Below, piece after piece: positions 1 through 10,964 of a stretch of DNA of 64,000 nucleotides. The first letter of the stretch is position 1; every line of letters begins with the position of its first letter. The stretch spans positions 1-64,000 of the forward strand of contig JALHQU010000013.1 in the NCBI GenBank assembly GCA_022841795.1, written 5' to 3'. This DNA comes from Fimbriiglobus sp. (GTDB taxonomy: Bacteria > Planctomycetota > Planctomycetia > Gemmatales > Gemmataceae). The translations under genes and the position numbers were made by a program. The notes below the pieces were generated by a model. The model saw only the letters and a list, made by a program, of their open reading frames with translations. It made no database searches and had not been told where the DNA came from.

Positions 1-126
1 GCCCGCCGGGCGGTGAGGTGGCGGACCACCGGCAACCGTCGCATCGCTCGCCCTCCACGCGTCGGCAACGCCGATCATGGTAACGAATCGATGTGATTCG
101 GTATGACGCCCGCTGTTCGCCGAAAA

Positions 127-444
127 TCACAAATCCAGATCCACCGGGGCGGACGGCAGCTTCTTCAGGATGCTGGCGATCTCCGCCTCGGTGAACGCCC
201 GCAGCAGCACCGGCCGCACGAACCCGCGGCGGGCCAGCTCCACCACCAGGGCGACGATCTTCTCCTCGTCCTCGCTCGCCAGGGTGAGGATGGCGTCGTA
301 CTCGCCGAGCGTCCAGAACAGGTCCTCGACCGTCACCCCCATGGCCGCCGCCGCCTGCTTGAACGCGGCCGTCCGGGCGACCGTGTTCTGAATTTGCGAC
401 GCGCCGATTTCGGTGTATTTGACCAGCAGTTTGTAGCGGATCAC
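127..444 (-). CDS. GYD-domain protein
   Basis: This is a predicted 105-residue protein starting at GTG with IRYKLLVKYTEIG. GGGGGAG lies about 7 bases upstream, so I prefer this start to the longer 153-codon frame, whose extra N-terminus is low complexity. The sequence resembles the GYD family (ferredoxin-like fold, related to Lrp/AsnC effector domains): a small alpha/beta protein with the motif FWTLGEYDAIL in the middle. These proteins are usually about 100 residues and their function is unknown; a ligand-sensing role is often guessed. It is divergent from the kinase gene at 550, across an AT-richer gap of about 105 bases. Family call fairly sure, function unknown. Confidence 0.8.
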   Translation of the reverse strand: MIRYKLLVKYTEIGASQIQNTVARTAAFKQAAAAMGVTVEDLFWTLGEYDAILTLASEDEEKIVALVVELARRGFVRPVLLRAFTEAEIASILKKLPSAPVDLDL

Positions 445-549
445 GGCGACTCCCCCTTTCAGATCAGACGGCGGTGTGCCCGAATTTATACCCGACCCTC
501 CGATTCCGGTGTTACATTTTCTGGTAGCCTTTTTTCCGGCCGGACTCGC

Positions 550-2295
<1,746 letters not shown>

Positions 2296-2350
2296 CGTGG
2301 GGCAAGATTCCATCTTGCCGTGGGGTGGCAAGATGGAATCTTGCCCCACG
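2296..2350. repeat. Palindromic repeat, family E (24-bp arms)
   Basis: A perfect inverted repeat: 24-base arms beginning CGTGGGGCAAGATTCC, 7-base loop. It begins at the kinase stop codon and ends just before the convergent S9 peptidase stop. A relative is at 14667-14711. Confidence 0.95.
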
Positions 2351-2356
2351 ACGGAC

Positions 2357-4402
2357 TCACTTCGTCGGACCACTCCCGATGTACTTGTCCAGCCAGGCGA
2401 ACACCTCCTTGTGCCACAGCTTCGAGTTCTGCGGCTTCAACACCCAGTGGTTCTCGTCCGGGAAGTACACCAGCCGCGTCGGCACGCCCTTCTGCCGCAG
2501 CGTGTTGTAGTACTCCAGCCCCTGCGTTATCGGCACGCGGTAGTCCTTCTCCCCGTGCAGCACCAGCGTCGGCGTCTTGAAGTTGGCGGCGTACCGCTGG
2601 GCCGTCTGCTTGTCGATCTTGTCCAGGTCGGCCCATGGGAACGCCCCGAGCGACCGCTCGCGGCCCTTGACGATGTCCGACGCCATCTGCCCGTGGTAGG
2701 TGTACACCCCGGCGTGGCACACGAACGCCTTGAACCGATCCGTGTGCCCGTTCAGGTACGCCACCATGTACCCGCCGTAGCTGCCGCCGGCGGCGGCGGT
2801 GCGGGTCTTGTCGATCCACGGCTGCTGCTCGAACCAGTCGGTCGCCTTCAGGATGTCGGTCATCGGCTTGGTGCCGTAGTCGCCGGTGATGCTGTCGGCG
2901 TACTTCTGGCCGAACCCGCTCGACCCGTGGAAGTTGACCACGCCGACGACGTACCCGCGGGCGGCCCACAGCTGCGGGTTCCAGCGGAAGCTGAACTCGC
3001 TCATGATGCCGTTGTGCGGCCCGCCGTGGATCACCTGCACCAGCGGCCACTTCTTCTTCTCGTCGAAGTCGGGCGGGTAGAAGATCCACATCGGCACGCC
3101 GGCGTCGTCGCTCCCCTTGAACTTGGTGAGTTCCACCTTGCCGAGCTTCCACTGCTTGGTGATGTCGTCGTTGAAGAACGAGATTTTCGTCGGCTCCTTC
3201 ATGCCGGGGCCGTGGGCGTACACCGTCGGCGGCTCGTTGAAGCTGTTCCGCAGATACACGCCGAGGCGGGTCGTCTTGGCGAAGTCAATGGAGCGCTCCG
3301 ACACGCCCGTCTGGTCGGTCGTCGGTTTTCCGTCCTTCACCGATGCGAAGAAGATGCGGACGTACCCGGCGTCCTCGGCCTCGAACGCGATCCGCTGGCC
3401 GTCCGGCAGCCACTTCGGGTTGCCGGCGGTGCGGTCCAAGTCCGCCGTCAGTTCCCGCGGCTTGCCGTCCGCCCGGTCCATCACCATCAGCCGCTGCTTG
3501 TCGGCGTAGAAGGACTTGATCGTCTGCCGCAGGAACGCGATGCTTTTCCCGTCCGGGCTGTACACCGGGCTGGTGTCGCCGGCCGCGTTGTCGGCGGTGA
3601 TGTTCCTCGGCTCGGCCTTCCCGCCGATTGCCAGCGTGTACAGATCCGAGTTGAAGTCGGTGCCTGGGTCCTTGGCGGATTCGGCGACGAAGCACAACTC
3701 CTTCCCGTCCGGCGACACGTCGTAGTCGTTCGCGCTCGGCTCGCTCGGCGGCAGGTGCTTGCCGGTGCCGGCCAGCAGGTTCGTGTGCTTGCCCGTGTCG
3801 GCGTCGATGGCGTACACCGTCGGCCGCTTGCCGTCGTACAGCCACCTGTCCCAGTAGCGGTACACGGCCGCGTCGATCACCACCCCCTTCCGCTTGCTGT
3901 CCTTCTCCGCCTTCTCCCGCTTCTTGTGGTCGGCGTCGTCCGGCGAATCCGGCCACGTCCAGCCGATGCAGAAGACGGTCTTCCCGTCCGCCGACCACTT
4001 CAGCCCGCTCGCGGCGGTGGGCAGGTCGCTCAGCTTGCGGGCCTCCCCGCCGGTCGGGGCGATGACGTACACCTGCGGGAACTCATCCGCGTTCCGCTTG
4101 CTCGTGAACGCGATGAGCTTGCCGTCCGGACTCCACTTCGGCCCGGAGTTCTTACCGTTCCCGCCGGTGAGTTGCTTCTGCTCGCGGCCGTCGGTGCGGA
4201 GCAGCCACAGATCCGACGTGCTGTCGTCCTTCTCGGTGTCGAAGGTGGTCACCTCGACCACCGCCCACAGGCCGTGGGGCGAGACGCTCGGCGGGCCGAC
4301 ACGTTTCAGGTTCCACAGGTCATCGACGGTCATCGGCCGCGGGTCGGCGGCGAACGCCGTCGAACCGAGCGCGAGCAGACCCACCAGCAGGCAGCGGTGC
4401 AT
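2357..4402 (-). CDS. S9 family prolyl-oligopeptidase-like serine peptidase
   Basis: Predicted 681 residues with a signal peptide (MHRCLLVGLLALGSTAFAADP). The N-terminal part is a beta-propeller with WD40-like TolB/DPP repeats (SPDGKLIAFTS, SPDGKELCFVA, SPDGKSIAFLR). The C-terminal part is an alpha/beta hydrolase peptidase with nucleophile motif GGSYGGYM, an Asp in HGEKDYRVP and a His in DENHWVLKP, which form the catalytic triad. Family members are dipeptidyl or acylaminoacyl peptidases that cleave short peptides, here probably in the periplasm. The frame continues upstream through the aldehyde dehydrogenase gene, but that part is only a shadow; the signal peptide fixes the start. Confidence 0.93.
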   Translation of the reverse strand: MHRCLLVGLLALGSTAFAADPRPMTVDDLWNLKRVGPPSVSPHGLWAVVEVTTFDTEKDDSTSDLWLLRTDGREQKQLTGGNGKNSGPKWSPDGKLIAFTSKRNADEFPQVYVIAPTGGEARKLSDLPTAASGLKWSADGKTVFCIGWTWPDSPDDADHKKREKAEKDSKRKGVVIDAAVYRYWDRWLYDGKRPTVYAIDADTGKHTNLLAGTGKHLPPSEPSANDYDVSPDGKELCFVAESAKDPGTDFNSDLYTLAIGGKAEPRNITADNAAGDTSPVYSPDGKSIAFLRQTIKSFYADKQRLMVMDRADGKPRELTADLDRTAGNPKWLPDGQRIAFEAEDAGYVRIFFASVKDGKPTTDQTGVSERSIDFAKTTRLGVYLRNSFNEPPTVYAHGPGMKEPTKISFFNDDITKQWKLGKVELTKFKGSDDAGVPMWIFYPPDFDEKKKWPLVQVIHGGPHNGIMSEFSFRWNPQLWAARGYVVGVVNFHGSSGFGQKYADSITGDYGTKPMTDILKATDWFEQQPWIDKTRTAAAGGSYGGYMVAYLNGHTDRFKAFVCHAGVYTYHGQMASDIVKGRERSLGAFPWADLDKIDKQTAQRYAANFKTPTLVLHGEKDYRVPITQGLEYYNTLRQKGVPTRLVYFPDENHWVLKPQNSKLWHKEVFAWLDKYIGSGPTK

Positions 4403-4418
4403 GGTGTTCACTCCGAAA

Positions 4419-4496
4419 GTTAGCCCGAAGCGCCAGCGAGGGGCGAGCCACCTACGGCCCGTAGGAACGCGCCCCTCGCTGGCGCTTCGGGCTAAC
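4419..4496. repeat. Palindromic repeat, family A (27-bp arms)
   Basis: A perfect inverted repeat: 27-base arms starting GTTAGCCCGAAGCGCCAGCG, 24-base centre. It fills the gap between the aldehyde dehydrogenase stop and the S9 peptidase start. Related arms are at 6117-6177 and 58407-58466. Confidence 0.95.
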
Positions 4497-4506
4497 AAAT
4501 CACCAA

Positions 4507-6018
4507 TCACACCGCCATGTAGACGGTCTTCACCTCGGTGTACAGTTGCAGGGCGTACTGGCCGAGTTCGCGGCCGATGCCGGACATCTTGAACCCGCCG
4601 AACGGGGCACGGGCGTCGAACACGTCGTAGCAGTTCACCCACACGGTGCCGGCCTTGAGGGCGTTGCTCACGCGGATCGCCTTCTTCACGTCCTTCGTCC
4701 ACACCGCCGCGGCGAGGCCGTAGAAGGTGCGGTTGCCCCGTTCGATCACCTCGGCCGCATCCTTGAACTTCAGGATGCTCATCACCGGCCCGAAGATCTC
4801 CTCCTGGGCGATCTTCATGTCGTCCCGCACGTCGGTGAACACGGTCGGCTCGACGAAGTACCCGTTGGCGTGGGCGGCGGCCAAACTCGACGGCGCGTCC
4901 GACCCGCCGATCAGCAGTTTCGCCCCCTCCTTCTTCCCGGCCTCGATGTACCCCCGCACCCGGTCCTGCTGCTCCTTGCTCACCTGCGGGCCTTGCTCGG
5001 TGTCCGGGTGGAACGGGTCGCCCAGCCGCCGGCCCTTCGTCTTCTTGATCATCTTCTCGACGAACTGGTCGTACACCGTCTCCTCGACGAACAGCCGGCT
5101 GCCGGCCACGCAGCACTGCCCCTGGTTGAAGAACAGGCCGAAGTACGCCCCCTCGACCGCCGCGTCGATGTCCGCGTCGGCGAACACCACGTTCGGCGAC
5201 TTGCCGCCGAGTTCCAGGCTCACCCGCTTCAGGTTGCTGTGCGCCGCCGCCGTCATCACCAGCTTGCCGGTGCTCGTCTCGCCGGTGAACGCGATCTTGT
5301 CCACGTCCATGTGGCCGGCCAGGGCGGCGCCGGCGGTCGGGCCGTACCCCGGCACCACGTTGATGACGCCGTCCGGGAACCCCACGTTCGTCGCCAACTC
5401 GGCCACGCGGAGCGCCGTCAGCGGGGTCTGCTCGGCCGGCTTCAGCACCAGCGTGTTCCCGCACGCCAGCGCCGGCCCCCACTTCCACGCCTGCATGAGC
5501 AGCGGGAAGTTCCACGGGATGATCTGCCCGACCACCCCCACCGGCTCGTGCCGGGTGTAGCAGAAGTAGTCGCCGTTCACCGGGATGGTCTGCCCGTGGT
5601 TCTTGTCCGCCCAGCCGGCGTAGTACCGGTAGCAGTCGATGGTGAGCGGCAGGTCGGCGGCCAGGCTGTCGGCGATCGGTTTGCCGTTGTCCAGCGTTTC
5701 CAGGGCGGCCAGCTCGTCCTTGTGGCCCTCGACGGCGTCGGCCAGCTTGCTGATGAGCCGCCCCCGCTCGCCGGCGCTCATCCGCCCCCACGGCCCGTCC
5801 ATCGCCTTCCGCGCCGCCTTCACCGCCAGGTCGATGTCCGCCTTGTCCCCCTCGGCCACGTCGCAGATGGTCTTGCCGGTGGCCGGGTCGAGCGTCTGGA
5901 ACGTCTTGCCCGAGACACTCGGCACCCACCGGCCGCCGATCAGCATCGGCTGCTCGGCCTTCACCTTCGGCGGGGTGACGCGGGCTTTGGTCGGGGCGGT
6001 GGCGGTGGCGGCGGCCAT
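4507..6018 (-). CDS. NAD(P)-dependent aldehyde dehydrogenase
   Basis: Predicted 503 residues, a normal length for the ALDH superfamily. Visible motifs are the Rossmann cofactor region ([23 protein letters not shown]), the general base Glu in [10 protein letters not shown], the catalytic Cys in [11 protein letters not shown], and EEIFGPVMS near the C-terminus. The closest family resemblance is to betaine/retinal/acetaldehyde-type ALDH (class 1/2). It oxidises an aldehyde to the acid in the cytoplasm; the substrate cannot be read from the sequence. The start has GGAG about 7 bases upstream. The Ala/Thr-rich N-terminus is probably disordered. It has no obvious operon partner. Confidence 0.93.
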   Translation of the reverse strand: MAAATATAPTKARVTPPKVKAEQPMLIGGRWVPSVSGKTFQTLDPATGKTICDVAEGDKADIDLAVKAARKAMDGPWGRMSAGERGRLISKLADAVEGHKDELAALETLDNGKPIADSLAADLPLTIDCYRYYAGWADKNHGQTIPVNGDYFCYTRHEPVGVVGQIIPWNFPLLMQAWKWGPALACGNTLVLKPAEQTPLTALRVAELATNVGFPDGVINVVPGYGPTAGAALAGHMDVDKIAFTGETSTGKLVMTAAAHSNLKRVSLELGGKSPNVVFADADIDAAVEGAYFGLFFNQGQCCVAGSRLFVEETVYDQFVEKMIKKTKGRRLGDPFHPDTEQGPQVSKEQQDRVRGYIEAGKKEGAKLLIGGSDAPSSLAAAHANGYFVEPTVFTDVRDDMKIAQEEIFGPVMSILKFKDAAEVIERGNRTFYGLAAAVWTKDVKKAIRVSNALKAGTVWVNCYDVFDARAPFGGFKMSGIGRELGQYALQLYTEVKTVYMAV

Positions 6019-6116
6019 CAGAGACTCCGTTCGCGGAGGAGGGGAGAGTGGGCGAACGCCGCCATTGGACGCCGGGCCGGGCGGCGAGTCAAGGGTCGAG
6101 TGGGCGGGCTGTCCCA

Positions 6117-6177
6117 GTTAGCCCGACGCGCGAGCGAGGGTCAGGCGGCTCGGCCCTCGCTCGCGCGTCGGGCTAAC
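6117..6177. repeat. Palindromic repeat, family A (24-bp arms)
   Basis: A perfect inverted repeat with arms GTTAGCCCGACGCGCGAGCG plus AGGG. The same 24-base arms occur at 58407-58466, about 52 kb away, with a different centre. Confidence 0.95.
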
Positions 6178-6236
6178 AAACACCGACAACCGGCGACACG
6201 ACCGCCTGCCCGGTTCATTTCTCCGGCCGAGTGGTG

Positions 6237-6242
6237 TAGGAT
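6237..6242 (+). promoter_or_regulatory. Candidate -10 hexamer TAGGAT for the DUF1501 gene
   Basis: TAGGAT in the context GTGGTGTAGGAT lies 28 bases before the ATG at 6271. Similar hexamers precede several plus-strand genes in this window. No convincing -35 is visible. Confidence 0.35.
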
Positions 6243-6270
6243 CAACCGTGCCGTACTCCCCGGTGCGATC

Positions 6271-7710
6271 ATGCCCCCGACCCCGCCGCTGTTAGCCGAC
6301 ACCCGCCGGCACTTCTTCTGCGACTGCGGCGTCGGCCTCGGGTCGGTGGCCCTGGCTTCGCTCCTCGCCCGCGACTCCCAGGCGGCGCCGGACACGGCCC
6401 CCAAGCCGGCCGGCGGCATCCTGAAGCAGTTCCACCACGCCCCGAAGGCGCGGGCGGTCATCTTCCTGTTCATGGCCGGCGGGCCGAGCCAGCTGGAGAT
6501 GTTCACCCCGAAGCCGAAGCTGAACGAACTGAGCGGCAAACCCATCCCGCAGTCGTTCATCGAGGGCAAGCGGTTCGCCTTCCTGAAGGGCACGCCGAAC
6601 GTGCTCGGCACGAAGCACACGTTCGACCAGTACGGCGAGTGCGGGATGGACCTGTCCGACCTGCTGCCGTACCACCGCGGCATCGTGGACGACGTGTGCT
6701 GGGTTCGCGGCATGAAGACGGACGTGTTCAACCACGGCCCGGCCAAGTGCTTCGTGAACACCGGCAGCCCGCAGTTCGGCCGGCCGAGCATGGGGTCGTG
6801 GGTGAGCTACGGCATCGGCAGCGCGAGCAGTAGCCTGCCGGGGTTCGTGGTACTGCAGTCCGGCCCGCGTGGCCCCAGGGGCGGGGCGGCGCTGTACTCG
6901 TCCGGGTTCCTGCCGTCCACGCACCAGGGGGTGCCGTTCCTGAAAGGGCCGGCCCCGATCCTGGACCTGAAAAGCCCGCCGGGCATCGACGCCAAGAAGC
7001 AGGGCGAGTTCATCGACGCGGTGAAGGACCTGAACGGCCTGCGGCACGCCGCCGTCGGCGACCCGGAGATCCTCACCCGCATCGCCGCCTACGAGACGGC
7101 GTACCAGATGCAGTCGTCCGCCCCGGAGCTGATGGACCTGAGCCAGGAAGACCCGAAGACGCTCGGGATGTATGGCGTCGAGCCGGGCAAGCCGAGCTAC
7201 GCCGCCAACTGCCTGCTCGCCCGCCGGCTGGTGGAGCGCGGGGTGCGGTTCATCCAGTTGTATCACACCAACTGGGACCACCACGGCGGGCCGACGGAGA
7301 ACCTGCAGAAGCACCTGCCGGAGATCTGCAAAGAGGTGGACCAGCCGAGCGCCGCGCTGGTGAAGGACCTGAAGCAGCGGGGGCTGCTGGAGGACACGCT
7401 GGTGATCTGGGGCGGGGAGTTCGGCCGCACGCCGATGGGCGAGGTGCGGGAATCGGTCGGCCGCGACCACCACATCGACGCCTACACCATGTGGCTGGCC
7501 GGCGGCGGGGTGAGGCGGGGGCACATCCACGGGGCGACGGACGACATCGGGTACAGCGTGACCGAGAACCCGGTTCACGTCCACGACTTGCAAGCCACGA
7601 TTCTGCACCTGCTCGGCATCGAGCACACCAAGCTGACGTTCCGCTTCCAGGGCCGCGACTACCGCCTGACCGACGTCCACGGCGAGGTGGTGAAGGACAT
7701 CCTGGCGTGA
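6271..7710 (+). CDS. DUF1501 family protein (Tat-exported, sulfatase-like)
   Basis: Predicted 479 residues. It begins with a Tat-like region (TRRHFFCDCGVGLGSVALASLLA) and matches the DUF1501 pattern: FLFMAGGPSQLEMFTPKPKL near the N-terminus, LARRLVERGVRFIQL, and a C-terminal alkaline-phosphatase-like segment with LVIWGGEFGRTPM and GRDHHIDAYTMWLAGGGV. The family has an alkaline phosphatase/sulfatase-like fold and is greatly expanded in Planctomycetes, normally beside a DUF1549/DUF1553 cytochrome-like gene. No such partner is present here, so this is a solitary copy. The substrate is unknown. Confidence 0.92.
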   Translation: MPPTPPLLADTRRHFFCDCGVGLGSVALASLLARDSQAAPDTAPKPAGGILKQFHHAPKARAVIFLFMAGGPSQLEMFTPKPKLNELSGKPIPQSFIEGKRFAFLKGTPNVLGTKHTFDQYGECGMDLSDLLPYHRGIVDDVCWVRGMKTDVFNHGPAKCFVNTGSPQFGRPSMGSWVSYGIGSASSSLPGFVVLQSGPRGPRGGAALYSSGFLPSTHQGVPFLKGPAPILDLKSPPGIDAKKQGEFIDAVKDLNGLRHAAVGDPEILTRIAAYETAYQMQSSAPELMDLSQEDPKTLGMYGVEPGKPSYAANCLLARRLVERGVRFIQLYHTNWDHHGGPTENLQKHLPEICKEVDQPSAALVKDLKQRGLLEDTLVIWGGEFGRTPMGEVRESVGRDHHIDAYTMWLAGGGVRRGHIHGATDDIGYSVTENPVHVHDLQATILHLLGIEHTKLTFRFQGRDYRLTDVHGEVVKDILA

Positions 7711-7714
7711 GGAT

Positions 7715-7785
7715 AAAGTAGCAGGCACACTCCGTGTGCCGTCCGCGTGGTTGGCGGACGGCACACGGAGTGTGCCTGCTACTTT
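7715..7785. repeat. Palindromic repeat, family D (32-bp arms)
   Basis: A perfect inverted repeat: 32-base arms beginning AAAGTAGCAGGCACACTCCG, 7-base loop. It lies between two convergent stop codons (7710 and 7790). Other members are at 45122-45261 and 57691-57780. Confidence 0.95.
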
Positions 7786-7789
7786 CAGA

Positions 7790-8068
7790 CTACCGCCGGC
7801 CACCGCCGCCCATGCCGGCGCCGCCCATGTTGCCGCCCATGCCGCCGTTCGGGTCGAACCCGCCCATCGACCCGTTGCTGCCCATCTGTGCCGCCAGGTC
7901 TTTCTGCTCCCTCTGCTTGACGTACTTGCTCTCCGGCGGGTTGGTGTACCGCGCCTCCTCCGGCGGGGCGTTGAACTCCTCCACCGTCGGCCGGCGGAAC
8001 TCGGCCTTGTTGCCGTGTTGACACCCGGCCGCCGCCAGCACCGCGATCAGTCCGACGAGCCGACGCAT
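7790..8068 (-). CDS. Small predicted lipoprotein, Gly/Met-rich tail
   Basis: Predicted 92 residues starting MRRLVGLIAVLAAAGCQ. LAAAGC is a lipobox, so the mature protein would begin at that Cys and be anchored in a membrane. The mature part has a charged stretch (FRRPTVEEFNAPPEEAR) and ends in a glycine/methionine repeat (GGMGGNMGGAGMGGGG), probably disordered. I chose the start that gives the signal peptide; the longer frame upstream reads through a palindrome. Similar small lipoproteins are common in Gemmataceae, with no known function. Confidence 0.75.
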   Translation of the reverse strand: MRRLVGLIAVLAAAGCQHGNKAEFRRPTVEEFNAPPEEARYTNPPESKYVKQREQKDLAAQMGSNGSMGGFDPNGGMGGNMGGAGMGGGGRR

Positions 8069-8164
8069 GATGGCGCACCCCCGCCGACGACCGTGCCGGC
8101 CGCCGTGCGGGTGGGGAATAGCAGGACGACAGGCGGGTGCAAGGTCAGTTAGCCAGCGGCAACT

Positions 8165-8278
8165 GGTAGGGGCCGGTCGCCGACCGGCCTCCGGGTGGCC
8201 GACTCCCTCCGGGAGTCGGTACCGACCGTCGGAGACGGTCGGCCACCCGATGTGCCGCCCGGCGGGCGGCACCTACCA
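8165..8278. repeat. Compound palindromic repeat, family G
   Basis: A nested set of inverted repeats. The outer pair is TGGTAGG / CCTACCA, the middle pair GGGTGGCC / GGCCACCC. Internal hairpins include GACTCCCTCCGGGAGTC, ACCGTCGGAGACGGT and GTGCCGCCCGGCGGGCGGCAC. It lies between the lipoprotein promoter side and the DsbD-like stop. Confidence 0.9.
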
Positions 8279-8286
8279 CAAACCGC

Positions 8287-10239
8287 CTACCGGGCCAACG
8301 GCTTCCGCAGGAACTCGACGAACGCCGGCACGTCGTTGATCTTCCCCTCCTCGTACACCCCCAGCACCTTCGCCTCGCCGTTCGCCTGCGGCTCGATCAG
8401 CACGTACAGCGGCAACTGCTCCGACCCGAAGCGGTCGATCTGGATGTCCTTGTTCCGCCGCGCCTCCGCCCGCCGGTCGGCGTTCGCCGGCGGGGTGCCG
8501 GTGTACAGGGCCTTCGGCACCACGTCCGTGTACAGTTGCACCTTCGTGTACTTCCCGAGCAACTCGGCCACCGCCGGCTGCGGGAACACGTTCTCCTCGT
8601 TCAGCTTGCAGTTGGTGCAGGTCTCGCCGGTGAAGTCGAGGAAGATGAGCCGCTTGGCCGGCGGTTCGCCCGTCCGCCCGCCCGCCTCCCACGCCTTCAG
8701 TTCGCCCGAAATCCGCTGCACCTCGGCGTCCAGGTCGCGAGACCACCCCTTCCCCGCCGTGTCCGGCAGGATGAACGAGTCGATCCAGGCGAACGCCACC
8801 CCCTGCGGCCGCTGGCGCTTGCCGTCCGGCCCGCGGAACAGCCCCGGCAGCAGGTACACGCCCAGCCCGAGGAAGGCGAGCGCGAACATCAGCCGCAGGA
8901 CGTGAATCTTGCCCCGCTCCTCGTCGTCGTGCGGCAGGCGGAACAGGCCGAGCAGGTACACCCCGCACGCCAGGCTGAGGATGACGAACGCGGCCAAACT
9001 CACGTCGTAGGTGAAGTACTCCGGCGGGTCGAGCCACACCTTCTCGGCGGTGCGGGCGAACTTGACCGCCGCGGCCAGTTCCAGGAACCCCATCACCGCC
9101 TTCACCGTGTCCAGCCACCCGCCGGACCGCGGCAGCTTCTTCAGCAGCGTGGGGAACAGGGCGAGGACGAAGAACGGCGAGGCGAACGCCGCCCCGAACG
9201 TCAGCCCGCCGAGCACCAGCTCGAACTGGCTGTACTCGCCGGACGTGGTCAGCCCGGCGAACCCGCCCAGGAACGGGGCCACGCAGGTGAAGCTGACGAT
9301 GCTGAACGCCACCGCCCCGAACACCGTGCCCACCAGCCCGCCCTGCTTCCGCTTCGCCTCCGCCCCTTGCAGCAGGAAGTTCGGCAGGCGGATGTCGAAC
9401 CAGCCGAACAGGCTGAGGGCGAACACCAGCATCATCACCGCCAGCAGCACGTTCGTCACCGGGTGGGTGCTGAGTTGGGCGAACACGCTCAGCACCAGCA
9501 CCGCCGACAGCCCGAGCACCAGGGTGATGGTGCCGCAGTAGATGAGGGCCAGTTTCACCGCCCCGGCCGCACTCTGGTTGCTCTGCTTCAGGAACAGGCT
9601 GACGGTGATCGGGATCATCGGGAACACGCACGGGGTGATGAGCGACACCAGCCCCCAGAACACCGCCTGCCCGAGGAAGCGGAGCAGCCCGGTGCGAGCC
9701 GGCTTCGCCAGCGACGGCGGGGCCGCGGCGGACCCGCCGGGCAACACCTCCAGTTCCAGCACCGGCAGGTTCCGGGCGGACGAGTTGAAACAATTGTCGG
9801 CGTTGCACACCTGCAGCCGCGTGCCCTCGCCCCACTCGACCGCCGCCTTGCCCGGCGGGACGGCGTTCACCGTGCCGGTCAGCTCCCACGTCACCGGCCC
9901 GTAGTACACCCGGTCGTTCACCCCCGGCTCGGCCGCCGGCTTGTCCTTCCACCCGGCCGGGTCCGCCGGCGGGCCGGGGTCGAACGTGACGGCGGCGGAC
10001 GCCGGCGGGGGCAGGATGCTCTTGGCCGTCTGGCCGTTCGGCTGGGTGAGCGTGTACGTGTACACGTCCGGCCCGCCCTTCGGGGTGACGGTGACGAGCA
10101 ACTTCACCTTGTCGCCGGCCTTGGCGGACGGCGGGTCGAACCGGGCGGAGATGTCGCCCACGTCGGCGAACCGCTTGGCCTTCGGCTGGGCGACGGCGAC
10201 CGGGGCGACGGCCAGCAGGAGCAGCAGGGAGAGGCGCAT
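8287..10239 (-). CDS. DsbD-like thiol:disulfide interchange protein
   Basis: Predicted 650 residues. After a signal peptide (MRLSLLLLLAVAPVAVAQP) comes a periplasmic DsbD N-terminal-like domain with a Cys pair (CNADNCF). Next is a CcdA/DsbD membrane domain of about eight helices with conserved cysteines (LITPCVFPMIPITVSLFL and FTCVAPFLGGF). The C-terminal domain is thioredoxin-like with FLDFTGETCTNCK (active-site CTNC). Such proteins pass electrons from cytoplasmic thioredoxin across the membrane to periplasmic disulfides or cytochrome c maturation. The next upstream gene encodes a second copy of the N-terminal domain. The chosen start is the one with the signal peptide; a palindrome lies immediately upstream. 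Confidence 0.92.
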   Translation of the reverse strand: MRLSLLLLLAVAPVAVAQPKAKRFADVGDISARFDPPSAKAGDKVKLLVTVTPKGGPDVYTYTLTQPNGQTAKSILPPPASAAVTFDPGPPADPAGWKDKPAAEPGVNDRVYYGPVTWELTGTVNAVPPGKAAVEWGEGTRLQVCNADNCFNSSARNLPVLELEVLPGGSAAAPPSLAKPARTGLLRFLGQAVFWGLVSLITPCVFPMIPITVSLFLKQSNQSAAGAVKLALIYCGTITLVLGLSAVLVLSVFAQLSTHPVTNVLLAVMMLVFALSLFGWFDIRLPNFLLQGAEAKRKQGGLVGTVFGAVAFSIVSFTCVAPFLGGFAGLTTSGEYSQFELVLGGLTFGAAFASPFFVLALFPTLLKKLPRSGGWLDTVKAVMGFLELAAAVKFARTAEKVWLDPPEYFTYDVSLAAFVILSLACGVYLLGLFRLPHDDEERGKIHVLRLMFALAFLGLGVYLLPGLFRGPDGKRQRPQGVAFAWIDSFILPDTAGKGWSRDLDAEVQRISGELKAWEAGGRTGEPPAKRLIFLDFTGETCTNCKLNEENVFPQPAVAELLGKYTKVQLYTDVVPKALYTGTPPANADRRAEARRNKDIQIDRFGSEQLPLYVLIEPQANGEAKVLGVYEEGKINDVPAFVEFLRKPLAR

Positions 10240-10260
10240 CGGGAATCCGAGAGCGTGTTT

Positions 10261-10327
10261 GGCGAGCCGGGAGCGTGAGCGACCGGAGCCGTTGACGCCC
10301 TCCGGTCGCTCACGCTCCCGGCTCGCC
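10261..10327. repeat. Palindromic repeat, family B (27-bp arms)
   Basis: A perfect inverted repeat with 27-base arms beginning GGCGAGCCGGGAGCGTGAGC. Relatives at 28382-28487 and 33648-33717. Confidence 0.95.
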
Positions 10328-10366
10328 ACCAACGCCCCGGCTCGCCACAATTCTACCGGCCGCGCG

Positions 10367-10930
10367 TCACTTGTCTTTCAGGGCCTTGTCCACCTCGGCC
10401 GCGTACTTCTTGTCCACCGCCACCGCCGGGCCGGCCAGCACCTTCAGCTTGGCCTCCGGGGTGTGCTTCTTCGGCGGGAAGCAGTTGTCCTGGTCGCACA
10501 CGCTCAGGGTGAAGTTCGGCAGCTTCACCGCCAGCTCGCCGGCGGCCGCCGTCGGCGACACCACCGCCTTCCGCTCGTACACCGCCGTGCCGGGGTAGTA
10601 CAGCATCTCGCTGATGCCCAGCGCCGGCTCGGCCTTCGACTTCGGGTTGGCCGGGTCGAGGGCGTCGCCGACGAAGATCACCCCGCCGGGCGCCGGGAAC
10701 TCCAACTTGTTCACCATCCCCGCCGCCTGCTTGTCCGTCTGCACCAGCGGGTAGGTGTAGTACCCGTCCTCCAGCTCGACGGTCAGCTTGAACGTGACCA
10801 CCTGGCCGGGCTTGGCCTCGGCCGGCTCGAAGCTGGCGGTGACGGACTTCACCCCGCCGGCCTTCTTGTCGGCGGCGACCGCCGGCAGGGCGAGAGCGAG
10901 GAGCAGAAGACACGAAGCGATGCGGTTCAT
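10367..10930 (-). CDS. Stand-alone DsbD N-terminal-domain protein
   Basis: Predicted 187 residues with a signal peptide (MNRIASCLLLLALALPAVAAD). The mature part resembles the DsbD alpha (immunoglobulin-like) domain: FEPAEAKPGQVVTFKLTVEL, YYPGTAVYERKAVV, and a Cys pair in LSVCDQDNCFPPKK like the CNADNCF pair of the neighbouring DsbD-like protein. It is probably a soluble periplasmic thiol carrier exchanging electrons with the reductase encoded next to it. Both genes lie on the minus strand, separated only by a palindrome, so co-transcription is likely. Confidence 0.85.
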   Translation of the reverse strand: MNRIASCLLLLALALPAVAADKKAGGVKSVTASFEPAEAKPGQVVTFKLTVELEDGYYTYPLVQTDKQAAGMVNKLEFPAPGGVIFVGDALDPANPKSKAEPALGISEMLYYPGTAVYERKAVVSPTAAAGELAVKLPNFTLSVCDQDNCFPPKKHTPEAKLKVLAGPAVAVDKKYAAEVDKALKDK

Positions 10931-10964
10931 GATTGGGTTCCAGTAAAGCCGCGGGATGGCCGCC

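Noticed and set aside
2296-2350. Family E and other palindromes as ordinary terminators
   Set aside because: They lack T-tracts, have long conserved arms, and also lie upstream of genes and inside coding sequence. Only 20081-20112 looks like a classical terminator.
4507-5929. Extension of the S9 peptidase frame through the aldehyde dehydrogenase
   Set aside because: It lies opposite a complete ALDH in another frame and lacks motifs; the signal peptide at 4402 marks the true start.
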